From the NCBI GenBank assembly GCA_014871385.1, contig CM026427.1, positions 10,788,430 through 10,852,429 on the forward strand: a DNA stretch of 64,000 bases. The letters run 5' to 3'. A program made the translations under genes and the position numbers. Below are positions 35,281 to 53,454 of this stretch, one piece after another. Below the pieces are notes generated by a model. The model was given only the letters and a program-made list of their open reading frames with translations. It made no database searches and was not told where the DNA came from. This stretch comes from Ceratodon purpureus (Eukaryota; Streptophyta; Bryopsida; Pseudoditrichales; Ditrichaceae). The number at the start of each line of letters is the position of its first letter. Positions within the stretch are counted from its first letter, which is position 1.

Positions 35281-38200
35281 ATCCTTTACACTACATTACT
35301 GCACAAGTGACATCATGTAATTAGGCAGCTGCTTGAATAGGTCCTTATCTAAAAATCTAAAGTACCAGTATCATCCTTAATCCCTAAACTCCTAGGCAAC
35401 CAAAATGTGGTCGCCGGCTATTTTGGGTAGGGTCCCACAGTGGTAAAAATAACTTTCAAGTTTTGAGATTTTGCATGTGGATTCTCTAGGTCATTACGTA
35501 CATGCCAAGCTTTGTTTCATAAGATTTCGTTACGTATGCAAAAGTTATGAATGGTTGAAGGTAAAAAATCTCAACGCGGGCAGCCACAAAAAATTTCAAA
35601 TATGTTTATAAAAAATAAATAAAAATATCATCATTTTGTAGAGATTCATATTCGGATAGAATGCTTTGATTCAATCCATTCCAACAAGTGAGGTAAAGAT
35701 ATAACAATTCATGTTGTGCGAGCAGTTTGGTCAAATCTTCATGAAAAAAAACTTTAAGAGCTCATTTTGATATTTTTTGTGTAGATTCTCAAGTCATTTT
35801 TGTATTAGAACATGGAGTTGCCCATTTCAAATTTGTTAAGCATATTTTTTGAAAATTCATTGAAAGTGAGATTTCAGCTTTTTGAAGGATTGAAAAAAAC
35901 TTGTTTTTTAACTTTGAACATTACGATCTTGCAATCGGTGTTGTATTTTTCTCTAAAATTTTGGAAAACAATGTCTCAATAAGTTAGCTATAAGATCCTA
36001 CGGTTGAAATTGCAAAAAAATGTTATAAAATTGGAAAAACTAATTTGCTTCACAAAAGAGTGTTGAAGGCAGTTTTCAATGTGAATTCATGGTGGACATT
36101 TAGGGGTTAACACTTCAACTTAGTGTATACTTAAGGTAACAACACCAGAAATAGACACTTTTTGAACCTAGTTAAATGGCACAAGATGTGTGAAAAAAAT
36201 ATACAATGATTGGGTAAACATAAAAATTACTAAAAGGAGGAATATTAAACTATTTAGTGGACCAATGAAGAGCCACTACATAGTCTAAAAATGGTGCAAT
36301 CACGATTTGTTGATGGGTGTTCAAAAGTACACTGTTATTGGTTGCCCACTGTTATTGACGCATCTACGTAAAATTATCCTACTTTTTCCAAGGAACACAA
36401 TCTATTCTCGTCTTCTTTCCAAACGATACAAATTAACATATGCTTGAACCTAAAATTTCACATGTCTTTTTTATAGACAGACAATCAGTCCATCAGTTAT
36501 ATGTTTTGTGAGGGATAAAATAACTCCCAGAGAGTTCAAGCATTTGTAATGTTTAACGCTTGAAACGATACACTCTTGTTTCATAGGCAGGAGATAGTGC
36601 TTAGCACAAATGAGAACAATTTTGGGAAAGAGTCCTGAACAATAGCATAGGCTATGTAAGCTGAAGTTTATTTTCTTCTCTAGAATGTGATCTCTAGACT
36701 GAATAAGACCTGAATATATGTGCTTGTGATTCACATCAGATTCTATCCTATACAAGTTGACAGATATATCACCAGTCAACAGGCTGTCTATGACTGGGGC
36801 CATGAACCCTGTTCAGAACGATTTGAGGTGCATGATAATGGGGTGAGAAGCTACCAAAACCAGTTACAACTACAAACAACCACCAAAGCTATCAGACAAC
36901 CGTACCACTGCTTCCACCACAGTCAGACAGTTTTGAACACTACTTTGAAAAGGATTCTATTCATCAATTAGCAGGTACTTACCTCACAATCTCTATGTTC
37001 TGCGGTCAAGTCGTTTAGCAAACCCAAAATAGGTGATCTCAAGACTGTCCCTCTCATCAAGCAGCAAATTCTCAGGCTGGCAGCAAATAAACTACATCCC
37101 CGGCATGATTCACACATCAAATCTCTAGAAATGGTTGAATTATGCAAAAATGGCTTTTGAGGGCAGATAGTATCACAGACTCAATGCGCCTTCCTTGAGG
37201 CTTTGGTAAGTGATATTCACAATTTGCAAATAAACAAATGCAAGCAACACTTCAGAAGCATACAATCTCTGCCAATATCAAGAATGTGTTAGGCCAATCC
37301 TTTCAAAACGCCACAACCTTTACCATGTTTACACTCGGTCTTTGCAACGCAGACAGAATCGATCGTTTGATGCTCACATTGCCTGTTTGTTAGTAACAAG
37401 TTAGTCTATCAGTCTATCATGCTGTTTGAGTCTGAACTGGTGGCAAACTGCAAGAGTCTGCAGCCTTCAAGGTGCTTCAAATGTTCTAAAAATTTCCAGA
37501 TTTCGTGGGAGATGGCGAGTAGAAATGTCCAAATTATGCTTGTAAGTGAGCATCAGTTTACGGGTGAGTGCAAGCATATACATCTTAAGTATGAATAATT
37601 TGCGGTGCCTCTACCCTCTGCACAAGTGATACTCGTACAGATATAAAAGCAGTGTCAAGAATGGCTTACAGTGGTCGACTGATTGAATTGTCCCATGCTG
37701 CGAAGGTAAGTGAAGAACCCATCCTTACACATCAATTTTCTTGAATCCTTGTAAGAAACAAAGCGGGTTATGATTTCGGCAGTATGCTAAGGCAAAGTAT
37801 GTCTACGAATTGCAACTTGAAACGAAGATATGAGTCGTTATAAAGGCAAATGCTTCTTGCGCACTTGCTTGATTGCTCAGGCCGATAGTAAGAAAGGCTC
37901 TTTTTAGGGTGGGCGTATTACTACAACACTCGTAACTTTCACAGGGAAGTCAGGGAAGCTCAGGTTGACGGTAAGATTGCAGAGAAAGGGAGCAATAAAT
38001 GTAAAGACGTGGAAATTTGCAGCCGAAAATCAATTGTTTAAATCAACTGTTAGAGTGAAGGTGACTGGTGAACAACAGAACAAGTTGCCCACTATTAGGG
38101 CAGGGGTGTCACATCACATGAATTCAGCAGATACCGCATACCTGAAGTAAAAATTTAGCCTCGTCTCCAATAGATCCCATCTATACCTCTTACACAACCT

Positions 38201-39536
38201 TGGGATCTCCAGTATCGGTGCGGCAGAGTTTGATTTCCCGAAGGCAAAGGTGTTTCCAGCTCTCTGATATAGCTCCACAAAGTTTCCTGCTTTCATTTCT
38301 TTAGCTTTCATAGTACTAGTTGTTTCGTAGTTTCTCCTAGGACCAGAAATGCATCCTTACAGAAAGTATCGCCACTTCAGGTTAAACAAAGTTGAGATCA
38401 AGTCAATAGAGAAATAATGTAAAGCATTATAAATATCCTACATGTCATTCCGGACATGAGGGAGTAATGTACCGAAGAGTTAAATGAAATCAGCATCAAC
38501 ATCGTGCCTGCCAATGATTGGTTGAAGGATATATGCAGTATGCCCCTCATTCAGTTGATGGCCCTAATCTGAGTAACCTTAATTAGGTGTGAGAACCCGT
38601 TCAAGTAAGGCACCTCCATTAGGTGTGAGAACCCGTTCAAGTTCAAAATACAAACCACTGGATATACCTTAATAAGATCACATAGGAGACAAATTCCAAA
38701 TCAATGACAAAACCTGTAACAAAAAAAAAAAAAAACAGAAGATTTTTTTACACTAATATTCTAAATAACCAAGCAACCGTTCAGAGGTGTAAGACTATAA
38801 CATCCATCAACTTCAAGGCCACAACAATACACATTAGACTTCCATTGCACAAACTTGTGTTGCATGGACATACAACAAACGACAGCCATGTCCATTGTTC
38901 CATAAAAGCAAACCCCAATAAACTATGAAAGTAGTAGCATTTCTTTTACCATGAAAAAAAAAGCATTTGCACATACCAGAAATAACCTTGACATTCAAAC
39001 TGTTCATAAAGAACTGAACAGGCATTCCCGATGTCATAGTATCCAATATCTTCTAAAACAAATTTCGATACTCTTTCCAAAAGCTCTCAAAACTACGTTG
39101 AGAAGGCTTACATTGCCATAATTAAAAAAACCAACATGACAATTAAGCAACTAAATTGTTTAGTCAGCTTGACTATTGAACATTAACACACTGATGCTAT
39201 ATCACCATCAAAATGAAGCCAATATCTTCCGATTCTTGACTTCATGGTATAGGTTACCAACTGCAGCTACTCTGCCATTCTGCTACTCTGCTAATCTGCA
39301 AGTCAAGCTGATACGACAATTTAGCAGAAATCTCTCTACAGCAAGTGCTGATGTTACAGTGTCAATTATCACTTCTAAGACGTCTACCTCCGGTGAAAGC
39401 ATCGAAGGGCGTATTCATGGATGACAAGGTCGAAGTTAGAATTCAAATTAACAAGTTAATTTGTTCAATTTTCCCCGGAACATTGGACTGACTTCCGCTA
39501 CTTTCATGCAGCTCTTTAACGCTGCAGTCCCTTGCC
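35281..39536. other. AT-rich spacer, no confident gene
   Basis: 35400-36420 is AT-rich and repeat-like. 36970-38340 has slightly higher complexity. An ORF at minus 38114-38311 (begins MKAKEMKAGNFVELYQRAG) has protein-like composition but no recognised family and no partner exon. A 14-15 nt A-run lies near 38722. Nothing here supports an annotated gene. Confidence 0.4.
38582..38642 (+). repeat. Direct repeat, 25-bp copies with 36-bp period
   Basis: attaggtgtgagaacccgtt (continuing caagt) occurs at 38582-38606 and again at 38618-38642, exactly repeated. Confidence 0.9.
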
Positions 39537-44828
<5,292 letters not shown>

Positions 44829-46379
44829 CTTCGACTGGCTTTCAAAAACCTAAAGCACAAAGCTCCGTTCACTGCAAGCCACTGCAATACACCCGCAACA
44901 ATCACTCAACCTCTGCAACTCAAAATCACATCAAACCCCCTCTCACCATAAAATTCAACCTACACCACACCATCATCCCTTCCACTCAAACCTCACACCA
45001 CAGCACATAATCTCAACACTCAAAAAGGCAACACTGATTACAACAACAGCAACAAAAGCGTCGACGAATACACATCAATCGAAACCCTAATGCAACAAGT
45101 GACTAACTCACAACATTCGCCATGGTGCACCATACCTTACGTTATGGACTGCAATAGAACGGCTGAGAGAAGTAGAGTGGGAGTTTTCCCGGCGCACGTG
45201 TCGTGGCGATGCGAGAGAGAAGAAATGAGCGTCCGGAACTGAGGAGCTATGGCGTTAGCGTGCCTGAGGAAACCTAGAGAAGACGGCAACTAGCGAACTA
45301 CAAACAAAACTAAATCAGAACACTCTCTCTCTCTCTCACTCTCAGTGCTTTGGCATTCTTAGAGAAGAGAAGGCGCTTAGGTTGATATCCGCGTCTGACC
45401 CACCCGAAGGGTATCTTAGAGGGGTATCTTCCTTGGACCAACCAATCCGACATTTGGACCTTGTTCCCCGTTGAAAAAGATTGTGGCCTGACTTCAAATT
45501 CATTGCACTATATGTGGAAATAAATTGGATTTAATGGGTGTATCCAAGTGTATCCTTGATAGATGTAGGTTCTTTAACAATGAATAGAGACAAAAGATAA
45601 GAATTCATCTCCATGAATTTTAATAGGTTTTCCAAAATTATGAGACTATTTTTTTGATTGATTGCTGTAATTGATTGATTTGTGTTGAAGTAATTTATGA
45701 ATTATATTATTTCATCTACGAGAGTAGTTAGGGTGGGTAATGCACAGGGTAGGTAGTCGAGAATGCATCACCTACCTTAACAACTTGCAAAATAAAAAAT
45801 ATAACGAGACCCACCGACATACTGTTGAGAGCATTTGCTGGAATAAGCCCCAAGATTTAGAGTTTTATCCCTATTGTTTTTGTGGATGACTAAACGGGTA
45901 GATATGAGAATGTAACATGTAGTTGGATTATGGTAAGTATGGTATTATTTGAAAGCCAATCACGAGGCCAAAACAAGTACATTGGTGGATTATAAAGTGA
46001 TATCCATACAAAGTAAACGGAGTTTTTGACCTAAAAATTTTCAATAGAAAAAATAGGTGAATGGTGGATAGTGATGAAAGACAAGAATCTTCATCTGTAG
46101 AGGACATTTATGTAGATCTTGAAGACTATGTGTTGATTTCTGGATTGAATTGTATAGCTGACAGTTGTGTGAAAGTAAGCTTTGTAGCGACAGGTGCCTA
46201 TTTACTTCATAACATATTCATATAGAACAAGGTTTTTGATGCAAAAAAATAGTTAATAAAATATACAAATATTCATCTCAAGATTTAAATAGTTTTTATC
46301 ATGTTAAAAGATTTTATCACGGATTGTTTGATTGATTGGAGTAACTACAACATATGTAATTGAACTTTATACTAAGAAT

Positions 46380-46413
<34 letters not shown>

Positions 46414-47321
46414 GGTTCTAAATCAATATTTGTAAATAATATTCATATAGATTTTATCTAAAAAGCATAATTTGGATAAATGTAATTTAAAAACAAAAGA
46501 TTTTATACAAAGCTAATTATGTAAGTATATTCTTCTTGGCTATAATTATCTTAGCAAAGGTTCCATTGACACAATCAATTTTTATCCCTAAAATATGCTA
46601 TGATGATTAAAAGAATCTATTTCAATTTGTCAATACCAACATAATAAAAACATTAAAAATAGAAAAATGCGGGAAGAGGCAAATATAGTTTAAACACACT
46701 AAATTGAACCATTCACACTCCATATTGATACCATGCCATCACTGCAACCTCACATGAACACAACTTCATCTCCAAAAACCCCATACCACTCTTGAAAAGA
46801 AACTTACCTACTCACCAACAACAGGACGAACACCTCAAAAAAGTCACACCATAAAATATCCCAAAAGAGAAAATTCCAATTAAAAAGATCCTCAAATGAA
46901 AAAACTTCACATGAATACGCTCATTAGCGATACCCGGGAAGGAGAGCCGGGTATTAACCCAGATCATCCCTGTTCTCACTACCGTCTGTACAAACCCAAG
47001 GAACACTGTCCCACCTCCCCCGTCCAAAGGACGGCCGGGACCTATCCCCGCCGTCCACCAGCCGCCAGAACCAAAACAACCCCCTTTACCATCCGACCAC
47101 CGGTCGCGTACACTCCTACCAGCGGACGCTCCCGAATCTCTCAGCGACGACGATGCTACAAGTGCCCCGGTGCAAGCAAGTGACTAGTTTTGCAACGCAA
47201 TTCGGAGCTGAGGGGAGCTTCGTCTCCCGGAACCCATGGTGGTCTCCACTCTAAAGGCCAGCAACCTCAATTCCCAGCTCATTTGGGTGCCGGAGGTGCA
47301 GCCTGAGGGGCGCTAGCTGCG
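44829..47321. other. Divergent spacer between helicase and kinase genes
   Basis: 44829-45360 is the RH20-like 5' leader and promoter side. It contains a telobox (aaaccctaa, 45082-45090) and a short CT microsatellite near 45327-45350. 45480-46900 is AT-rich with no gene. 46915-47321 is GC-richer and probably the kinase promoter and leader. It contains two small perfect inverted repeats: atacccgg/ccgggtat around 46929-46953 and ccgtcc-aaa-ggacgg near 47020-47034. Confidence 0.55.
46382..46406. repeat. (TA)n microsatellite
   Basis: Uninterrupted alternating TA for 25 bases, followed by gtatata. Confidence 0.95.
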
Positions 47322-50300
47322 ATGGGGTGGACCGATGTGGAGGATGTGGATGCCTCCAAGGGCATCTATGCAGTGTGTGGCCAGCTCTGGTCAGGTAGAA
47401 TACCGCTACCCTCTCCATTTTTCTCAATTCGGGTGGATCCTTGCGCTGGAGAACAGACTGACTCTTGTGTTGGTTCGGATTTGGTTTTGGTTTTTTTGGT
47501 TGTGGAGAATTGGGAGTCGAGTTTTGTGCCTGTTGGGCTCCTCGGGGATGTGTGTGCTAGCTTCGGGTTTGGAGGTGGTGGTTGGAGTGGAATGTGTGCG
47601 ATCGGAGGATGGGTTTTGTGTGAGGAGTGTGTGGTCTTGAGGTTGTGTTTTTTGTGGAGTAGAGGTTGGAGTGGTTGTGTAAGGATTGGTGGATTGTTGG
47701 TGCATTGATGCTCTGCATGTGTTACTGAATTCGAAGCGTTGAGTTTGGGTGTCAATTTTGTGAGCGTGGACGAGTTTTTGAGTTCTGTAGCTTGTTGTTT
47801 TTTTGCAATTTGGAATTTGTGATTTTTCTTCTGCTTGGTCTGGTGCAAGATGAGAAGAGGAGACGAGGGGTTAACTCGTTTTGGAATTAGTTGAATAATT
47901 TGTTTCACTTAATTTACTGTGGTATATTAAGAGACTTGTATTGAGAATGTCAGGCTCTGCACTTCCGGTTTTTCTGTAATTATGTGACTTTGCCATTGAT
48001 TTTGTCAAGTCTTGTAAAAATTCTGACCGGTTGTTTTGCAAATGGTTTACCATCATTGTTAAGAACTGTCATTTTGACAATGTCTTGATTGTGTGTGCAC
48101 AGTGGGTCCTCGGTACAAGCTGCAAGCGCATGTTGGTTCAGGATCATACGGTGATGTATGTCGCGCTATTGATCTAGAATTTGGTCAGATTGTTGCACTT
48201 AAGGTGAAACCTCACTCTCGTGACCATTTCAGTTGGTTTACCTGTTTCCGATCGTTACTCCTGTCTTCCTGAAATGCATTGCACTTTTTTTCGACTTATT
48301 ATTATTGCGGCCTTGAACTTCTGGAATTAGAGGTCAAGATGACCGTATTTTGTAGATTGCTGCATACGCATTAAGAGCCTGTAGTAGCTTCAAGCGAGTG
48401 GGATGAGCATGTCAGAGGATAAGCAGCTCACCTTCCTCTGAGTTTGCCAGGCCTGTAAAGTTTAGGGAAGTTGCCACTCTTGCATGCAGATTTTGACGGA
48501 TTTTTTGATAAACCATTTATGATTTTATGAGCCGCAGAGGGTGGCAGACGTATTCTTTTGCCAATTGCTCGCCAAACGTGTGCTTCGAGAAGTGTGTATC
48601 ATGCGGCGTCTCATCTATCCTTACATCATCTCATGTGAGCCGTCGCACTGGGATTAGTACACACTGGTTTTTGAAGCATTGTGGACAGTCAAGTTGAGAG
48701 ATAATTGCGAAATGTTGATATTGATGTGTTGATGTTTGCGTGTTGACGTGAAGTGCTATTGACGTTGCAGTGACGGACGTTTTCACTTCAAAGAATTTGG
48801 AGAAACCCGACTCAACGGATCTATACATCGCCACTGAATTTGCCGAACGGTATGGTCGGTGTAAAGCTTATTTCATTGTTGTTGCGGATTCTTAGACGTA
48901 TTTCATTTGAAGTGAATGGTTTTCTCGACTCCAAATGTTCCTCTTGACTTGGAATGAGCTACGGATATTATACCACGAACTAAATTGTGCAAATGCGTGG
49001 GTTGTGAGTACTGTCAGTGGAGATTTGTACCATCAAGAGGAACAAATGTCACCAGAAACTGTTCGGACATTGATCTGGCAGCTGCTTGTATCAGTCCACT
49101 ATATGCACGCCTGCCACGTGTGGCACAGGCAAGCGATTTTCTTCAGAACTTTTGTCTGGATTGTTTGTCGTGATATTTCTGAAGCTATGTCAGTCACCTC
49201 CATGATCTAATTCGCGGGAGTATTTTATGTGGCAGGGATATCAAGTCTGAGAATGTTCTTCTGACAGGAAACCTGCAAGCCAAGTTATGTGATTTTGGAC
49301 TTTCGAGATCAGCTCTTGAGGTGCGTGTCTGCGTGGAATCTGCAAGCTCTTCTTATTACATAGAGACACCTAAAACATTACTTATTGAGGAAGTTTCATT
49401 TCGGAAGCACGTCAAGGTTCAGTATATTGTCATCTCGAAGTGCTTCCATAATCTAAACTTGCTACGATTGACGAGATAATATCTGTATTTTGTGTTTTGA
49501 TTCAGACCTCGAGTTATATGGATACGAAACCAACTGCTGGGCGCAGGAAGAAGCCCGTCCTGACCAGACAATACACCAAGACAGTGAGTGCACGTCTTTG
49601 ATGTACACAAACTCAAGTATTGGCTTGATGTGTTCATGTGGGAAGAAGAGGAAGTATTGCTCTAAGGACAAGTAGTATCATACAGACATTAGTGACAAAT
49701 AATTCCCGTTATGTATTCGTTAGGAGTAAGTTATAACATGCCAGCCCAATTTTTATGCAAAGCTCACGAGATACCACGAATTCTCTTTGTGCAGGTAGTT
49801 ACCCCAAGTCACCGTGCACCTGAGGTGGTTATGTCTCAAGGCCAGTACACATCTGCCATTGATGTGTAAGTATGTTTCGTCAAATTCAAAACCTGCGTAC
49901 TTGAAGCTTGCACATGGAAAGCTTTGCTGAAGACTGACCTCAAAGGATCAAATGAAAGATGTGCACTTATTGATGATAGTTGTCTTTGTGTTTCCTTTTC
50001 TAGGTACACCAAACTTCAGCAGCCCCTCTCATTTTTCTTTTCATAGCTTCTGCGACCTTTTCAAAATCATGTTGTGTTTCATTCTCTCCTGGTTGGTTTG
50101 TCGCAGGTGGTCCGTTGGTTGCATTTTTTGGGTACGCTCCTCAAAACCAATTGACCTTGATTTAGCGTCGTTTAAAAGATTGGAATAGGTGCTCTTAGAT
50201 CTTCTTAACAGCATTAGACATTGGAAAGTGTTAAATTAGCGCTGACACTAACCTAGTCATAACAGTTTTTAATGCCCTGTGTGGTATTTCGGCTTGATAT

Positions 50301-52961
50301 CATATCAGCTCATCGACTTGCTAGAATTTATCCATGAGTTATTCCATGACCACCTTCTAGTCCGCCAATGTTCGCATATGGCATGTCCAGCTACTGAATA
50401 TTTTGAAGCGTTTTCATGTTATTCAGGAGCTCCTTATGCGCCAAACTCATCAACACCGTGGTCTTGTTACCAAACCTCTCTTTGGTGTGCGGTACGAGTC
50501 TGGTCCTATTTTATTGCATAAACATCCTTGTATCGTTTTAGAAATATTCTGATCTTTAATATGGTGTGATCATGTTCAATTCCAATCAATGTCTGGAATC
50601 GGAACATCCTTCAAATCGGCTAGGAATGACTCTCATTCATTCTTTCAAATCATTGAATTAGCATCTGATATATTTATTTAGTCAGCGGAATGTAGCTTTG
50701 TTGTTGTTACATTCCCTTGAGATTTATGTTCTGTTTCATTTCGCTTACTTTTACTGCTGGAAATCCATCCTCAGCGGAGAGCCAAGCACGCCATTAAGGG
50801 GTGAATCGTACAACAACGATATTTCATCAGAACTACACGATCAGGTGCCGCCACCAAAGATGTCATTAATGTTTTAACTGACTTTCGTCATCTTAAGTGG
50901 ATGCATTTTTCTCTTTCTGGCTAGATAATCGTGTTGGCTGGCTCCTCATATATCTATTGCAAAAAACTTGGGTGTTCCGCTTCACACCCACGCCCTTATC
51001 TGTCATAAGTTGCGCTAAAAGCAGAAAACATATCCAGTATTGACATTTTATGCTACAGCTGGATGTGATATTCAACGTAATTGGCACTCCTTGCTGGAAA
51101 GATATCGAGAGTGTACCTAGCGAACATTGGCGATCATACCTGAAGAAAGTGCCAGGAAGGGTGAGGTTTCATAATCCAACCTGTCTTATGTATGTCGGGT
51201 AAGATTTTCTGTATCGCGGTGGGTAGTTCAACTTTTGCAAGAGTTGTCTTCGTTTAAACTGATTGGTTTGATTCTATTGTCAGGTCTTTGCTGAAGCTGA
51301 TATGGCAGTGATATCAGCATTGACAGTAACGACTTTTTGTTGGTAGTAACTTAAGCAGCCTTTGTATAACCCAACTTGGAACTTGAAGGTGCTGATTGGA
51401 AAGAGTAGCTCACTTTGTAACTCTGCATGCTTTCAGGCAGGAAACATTGTGAAACAATTATCCGGCTTAGTTGATGATAATGCGTTGGACCTACTACAAC
51501 GGATGTTGGCATTTGCTCCACAACGACGCTGCACTGCCGATGAAGCTCTCTTCCACACTTACGTGAGTGGTCTTATTCATACTCTAGAGCTTGATTACTT
51601 CCACGCACTAGGAGAAGATTTGACATGTTGTGTTCCCTTATTGCAACAATGATTATGTGAACAGATCCCCTACATTCTGTGGATTTAGGCTTTGAGTTCT
51701 TTGTTACAACGAAAACGTTCAAAGAGTCAATCAAGGTTTTGTTGCTGTGACGTTCGGAAATTTGAGATGCAAATTTGATCTCAATCCTGTGGGTTGTTGC
51801 AGTTCAAGGGTATGAGCAAACCACTTGATGACCCGCCAATCCCATCAGTAGGAAGGGGACCATCGGCTCTGCCTGACCATCCAGTCTGCAAGATCTCCGA
51901 GCCTGCTGTTGCCCTTGGCCTACTCGAGGTGTTTTCTCTCACTTATCTGGTGCACCAACGATTCAAGTAACGTGCACATGCTCTTTTGTCAGAAATAATT
52001 AAATTGTGCTCTCTCTGCAGAGGGAACTGGAAATGTCAGCGAATCATGCGGATGGCGGCAAGCTGAAACTAGAGCATTTGCTGCGATGTGAAGTTGAGCA
52101 GCAGCAGATGATGACCAACATACGACGAGATACTCTTCGCAATCTTGCAACTAAAGGACTGTTTGATCGCACACTTTTGCCGATCCCAGTTGTTGTCCAG
52201 GTATCTCATGCTATTCGATAAAGAACGAAGCAAATGCTCATGACGCTATTAAGACTATGAAGATCCACAACAGCTAAAAGGACGACGATTGCCATAATTT
52301 TATCTTACTTGCTCATACTTGCTCATACTTACTGTCACTTGTTTTTATTGCATAGCAGCAGGCACCACGTGAAATCCAACTCTTTCCGTGTGCAACTTCT
52401 CGATCAACCGAATACTCCACAGGATCATTGAACAATCAATCTGAGTATTGGTCTGTGGAAAGGCGTGGGGATCAAGGAGATTGGCAAAACCAGGGGGAAC
52501 CAGCAAGAGTTTCGAATGGTTCGGAGCACTCTCATGAATCTTTCCAGCTAACTGGGTTGTCATCTGGTCTAGGAAGCATACCATACAGTGGTGCTTCTGT
52601 TCAAGATAACGAACTTCCACCTGGGAAGCGTCAAAGAATGAGGTATGATACAAACTCCTACACATTGTTTCTAATGATTTTGAATTCTGCATCAAACTAT
52701 ACAACGGAGATTGACAATCGTCGATTAAGATTTACAGAGGCTTCAGGATCGCAATTTACAAGCTCTTTAATTGTATTATGCTTTGACTGTCTGAAAAGTC
52801 ATATGTTGACTTGTCTGCTTTCTTGTTCCAAGTGCAGACAAAGCTCTGTATTTATGGAGATGAATCGGCCCGAAGTGCAATATAACCAGCCAGGAGAAAG
52901 GATAGGTGGTGATACTAAGTTGTCCATTTCAGGATCGAGAGCTCGAAAGGGTAAAGGTTAG
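47322..52961 (+). CDS. Atypical MAPK-like serine/threonine protein kinase (CMGC)
   Basis: Exons: 47322-47394, 48103-48203, 48538-48634, 48771-48849, 49018-49128, 49236-49320, 49506-49583, 49795-49865, 50107-50131, 50427-50491, 50775-50844, 51059-51160, 51437-51562, 51803-51928, 52021-52200, 52359-52642, 52838-52961; 598 aa, all phases consistent. Kinase core about 29-400: GSGSYG (36-41), catalytic Lys58 in VALK, MAPK-like alphaC (LLAKRVLREVCIMRRL), HRD (153-155), DFG (173-175), APE (216-218), SVGCIFWELL. The activation segment has TKTVVTPSHRAPE where MAPKs have T-[ED]-Y-VATRWYRAPE, so there is no phospho-Tyr, and Ser-His replaces Trp-Tyr. An insert sits before it and another after WELL. The roughly 200-residue tail is polar, Gln/Ser-rich and ends in basic residues. 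Exon 9 has 25 nt. Intron 5 starts with GC. The last-but-one exon has alternative acceptors (agcagcag, 52356/52359/52362). Upstream activator and substrates cannot be inferred. Confidence 0.9.
51284..51325 (+). other. Possible optional 42-nt kinase exon
   Basis: Between exons 12 and 13 a segment with AG before and gtaac after is open in phase 0 at both ends and encodes VFAEADMAVISALT. Including it would add 14 residues before the segment that leads into ALDLLQRML. Comparison with the usual MAPK spacing favours skipping it. Confidence 0.3.
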
Positions 52962-53454
52962 AGAGCTAGAGAGTCATCTGTGAGGATTGCGCACAATTTA
53001 TTAATTGTATATAATCACATCTTACATAATTTGAGTTGTTAAAAAACTGTACCATTTGAGTAGCATTGCTGAGTTTCTTGTCCTAGCATGGATCCTATTT
53101 ATTAGCCTTCCAAACATATGTTGTACATGAACCTAAAACACATTGCATTTAAAACTCAAGCAGTGACACATTGGGTTAAGACTTGCCATTGTAATTATAA
53201 GGTTTTGCATATGTGCATGTTAGGACCCAGCAGAACTGGAGCCTGAAACAGGTTAAGTACTTGGAAATTAACGATTTTAACCTCAACACAATTTCTTTCC
53301 TATGGGGGCAAAACAATATTTGGTTTCCCAGTTTAATCATGTGAGGCTCGGAAAAAGAACCATATCAAAGTAACAGGGGAATACGCCGTGCTAATTTCAG
53401 AACAACTTCACAATATCATAGAAACAGCTTACTTCTAATTGAGTATTTTGTGAC
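52962..53454. other. Convergent spacer between kinase and S15 genes
   Basis: Short AT-rich region between two convergent genes, so it carries both 3' UTRs. No ORF or repeat of note. Confidence 0.6.

Noticed and set aside
47366..47908. 180-codon minus ORF over the kinase first exon and intron
   Set aside because: Antisense of a G/T-rich plant intron; the Asn/Thr/Pro-rich composition is the expected mirror.
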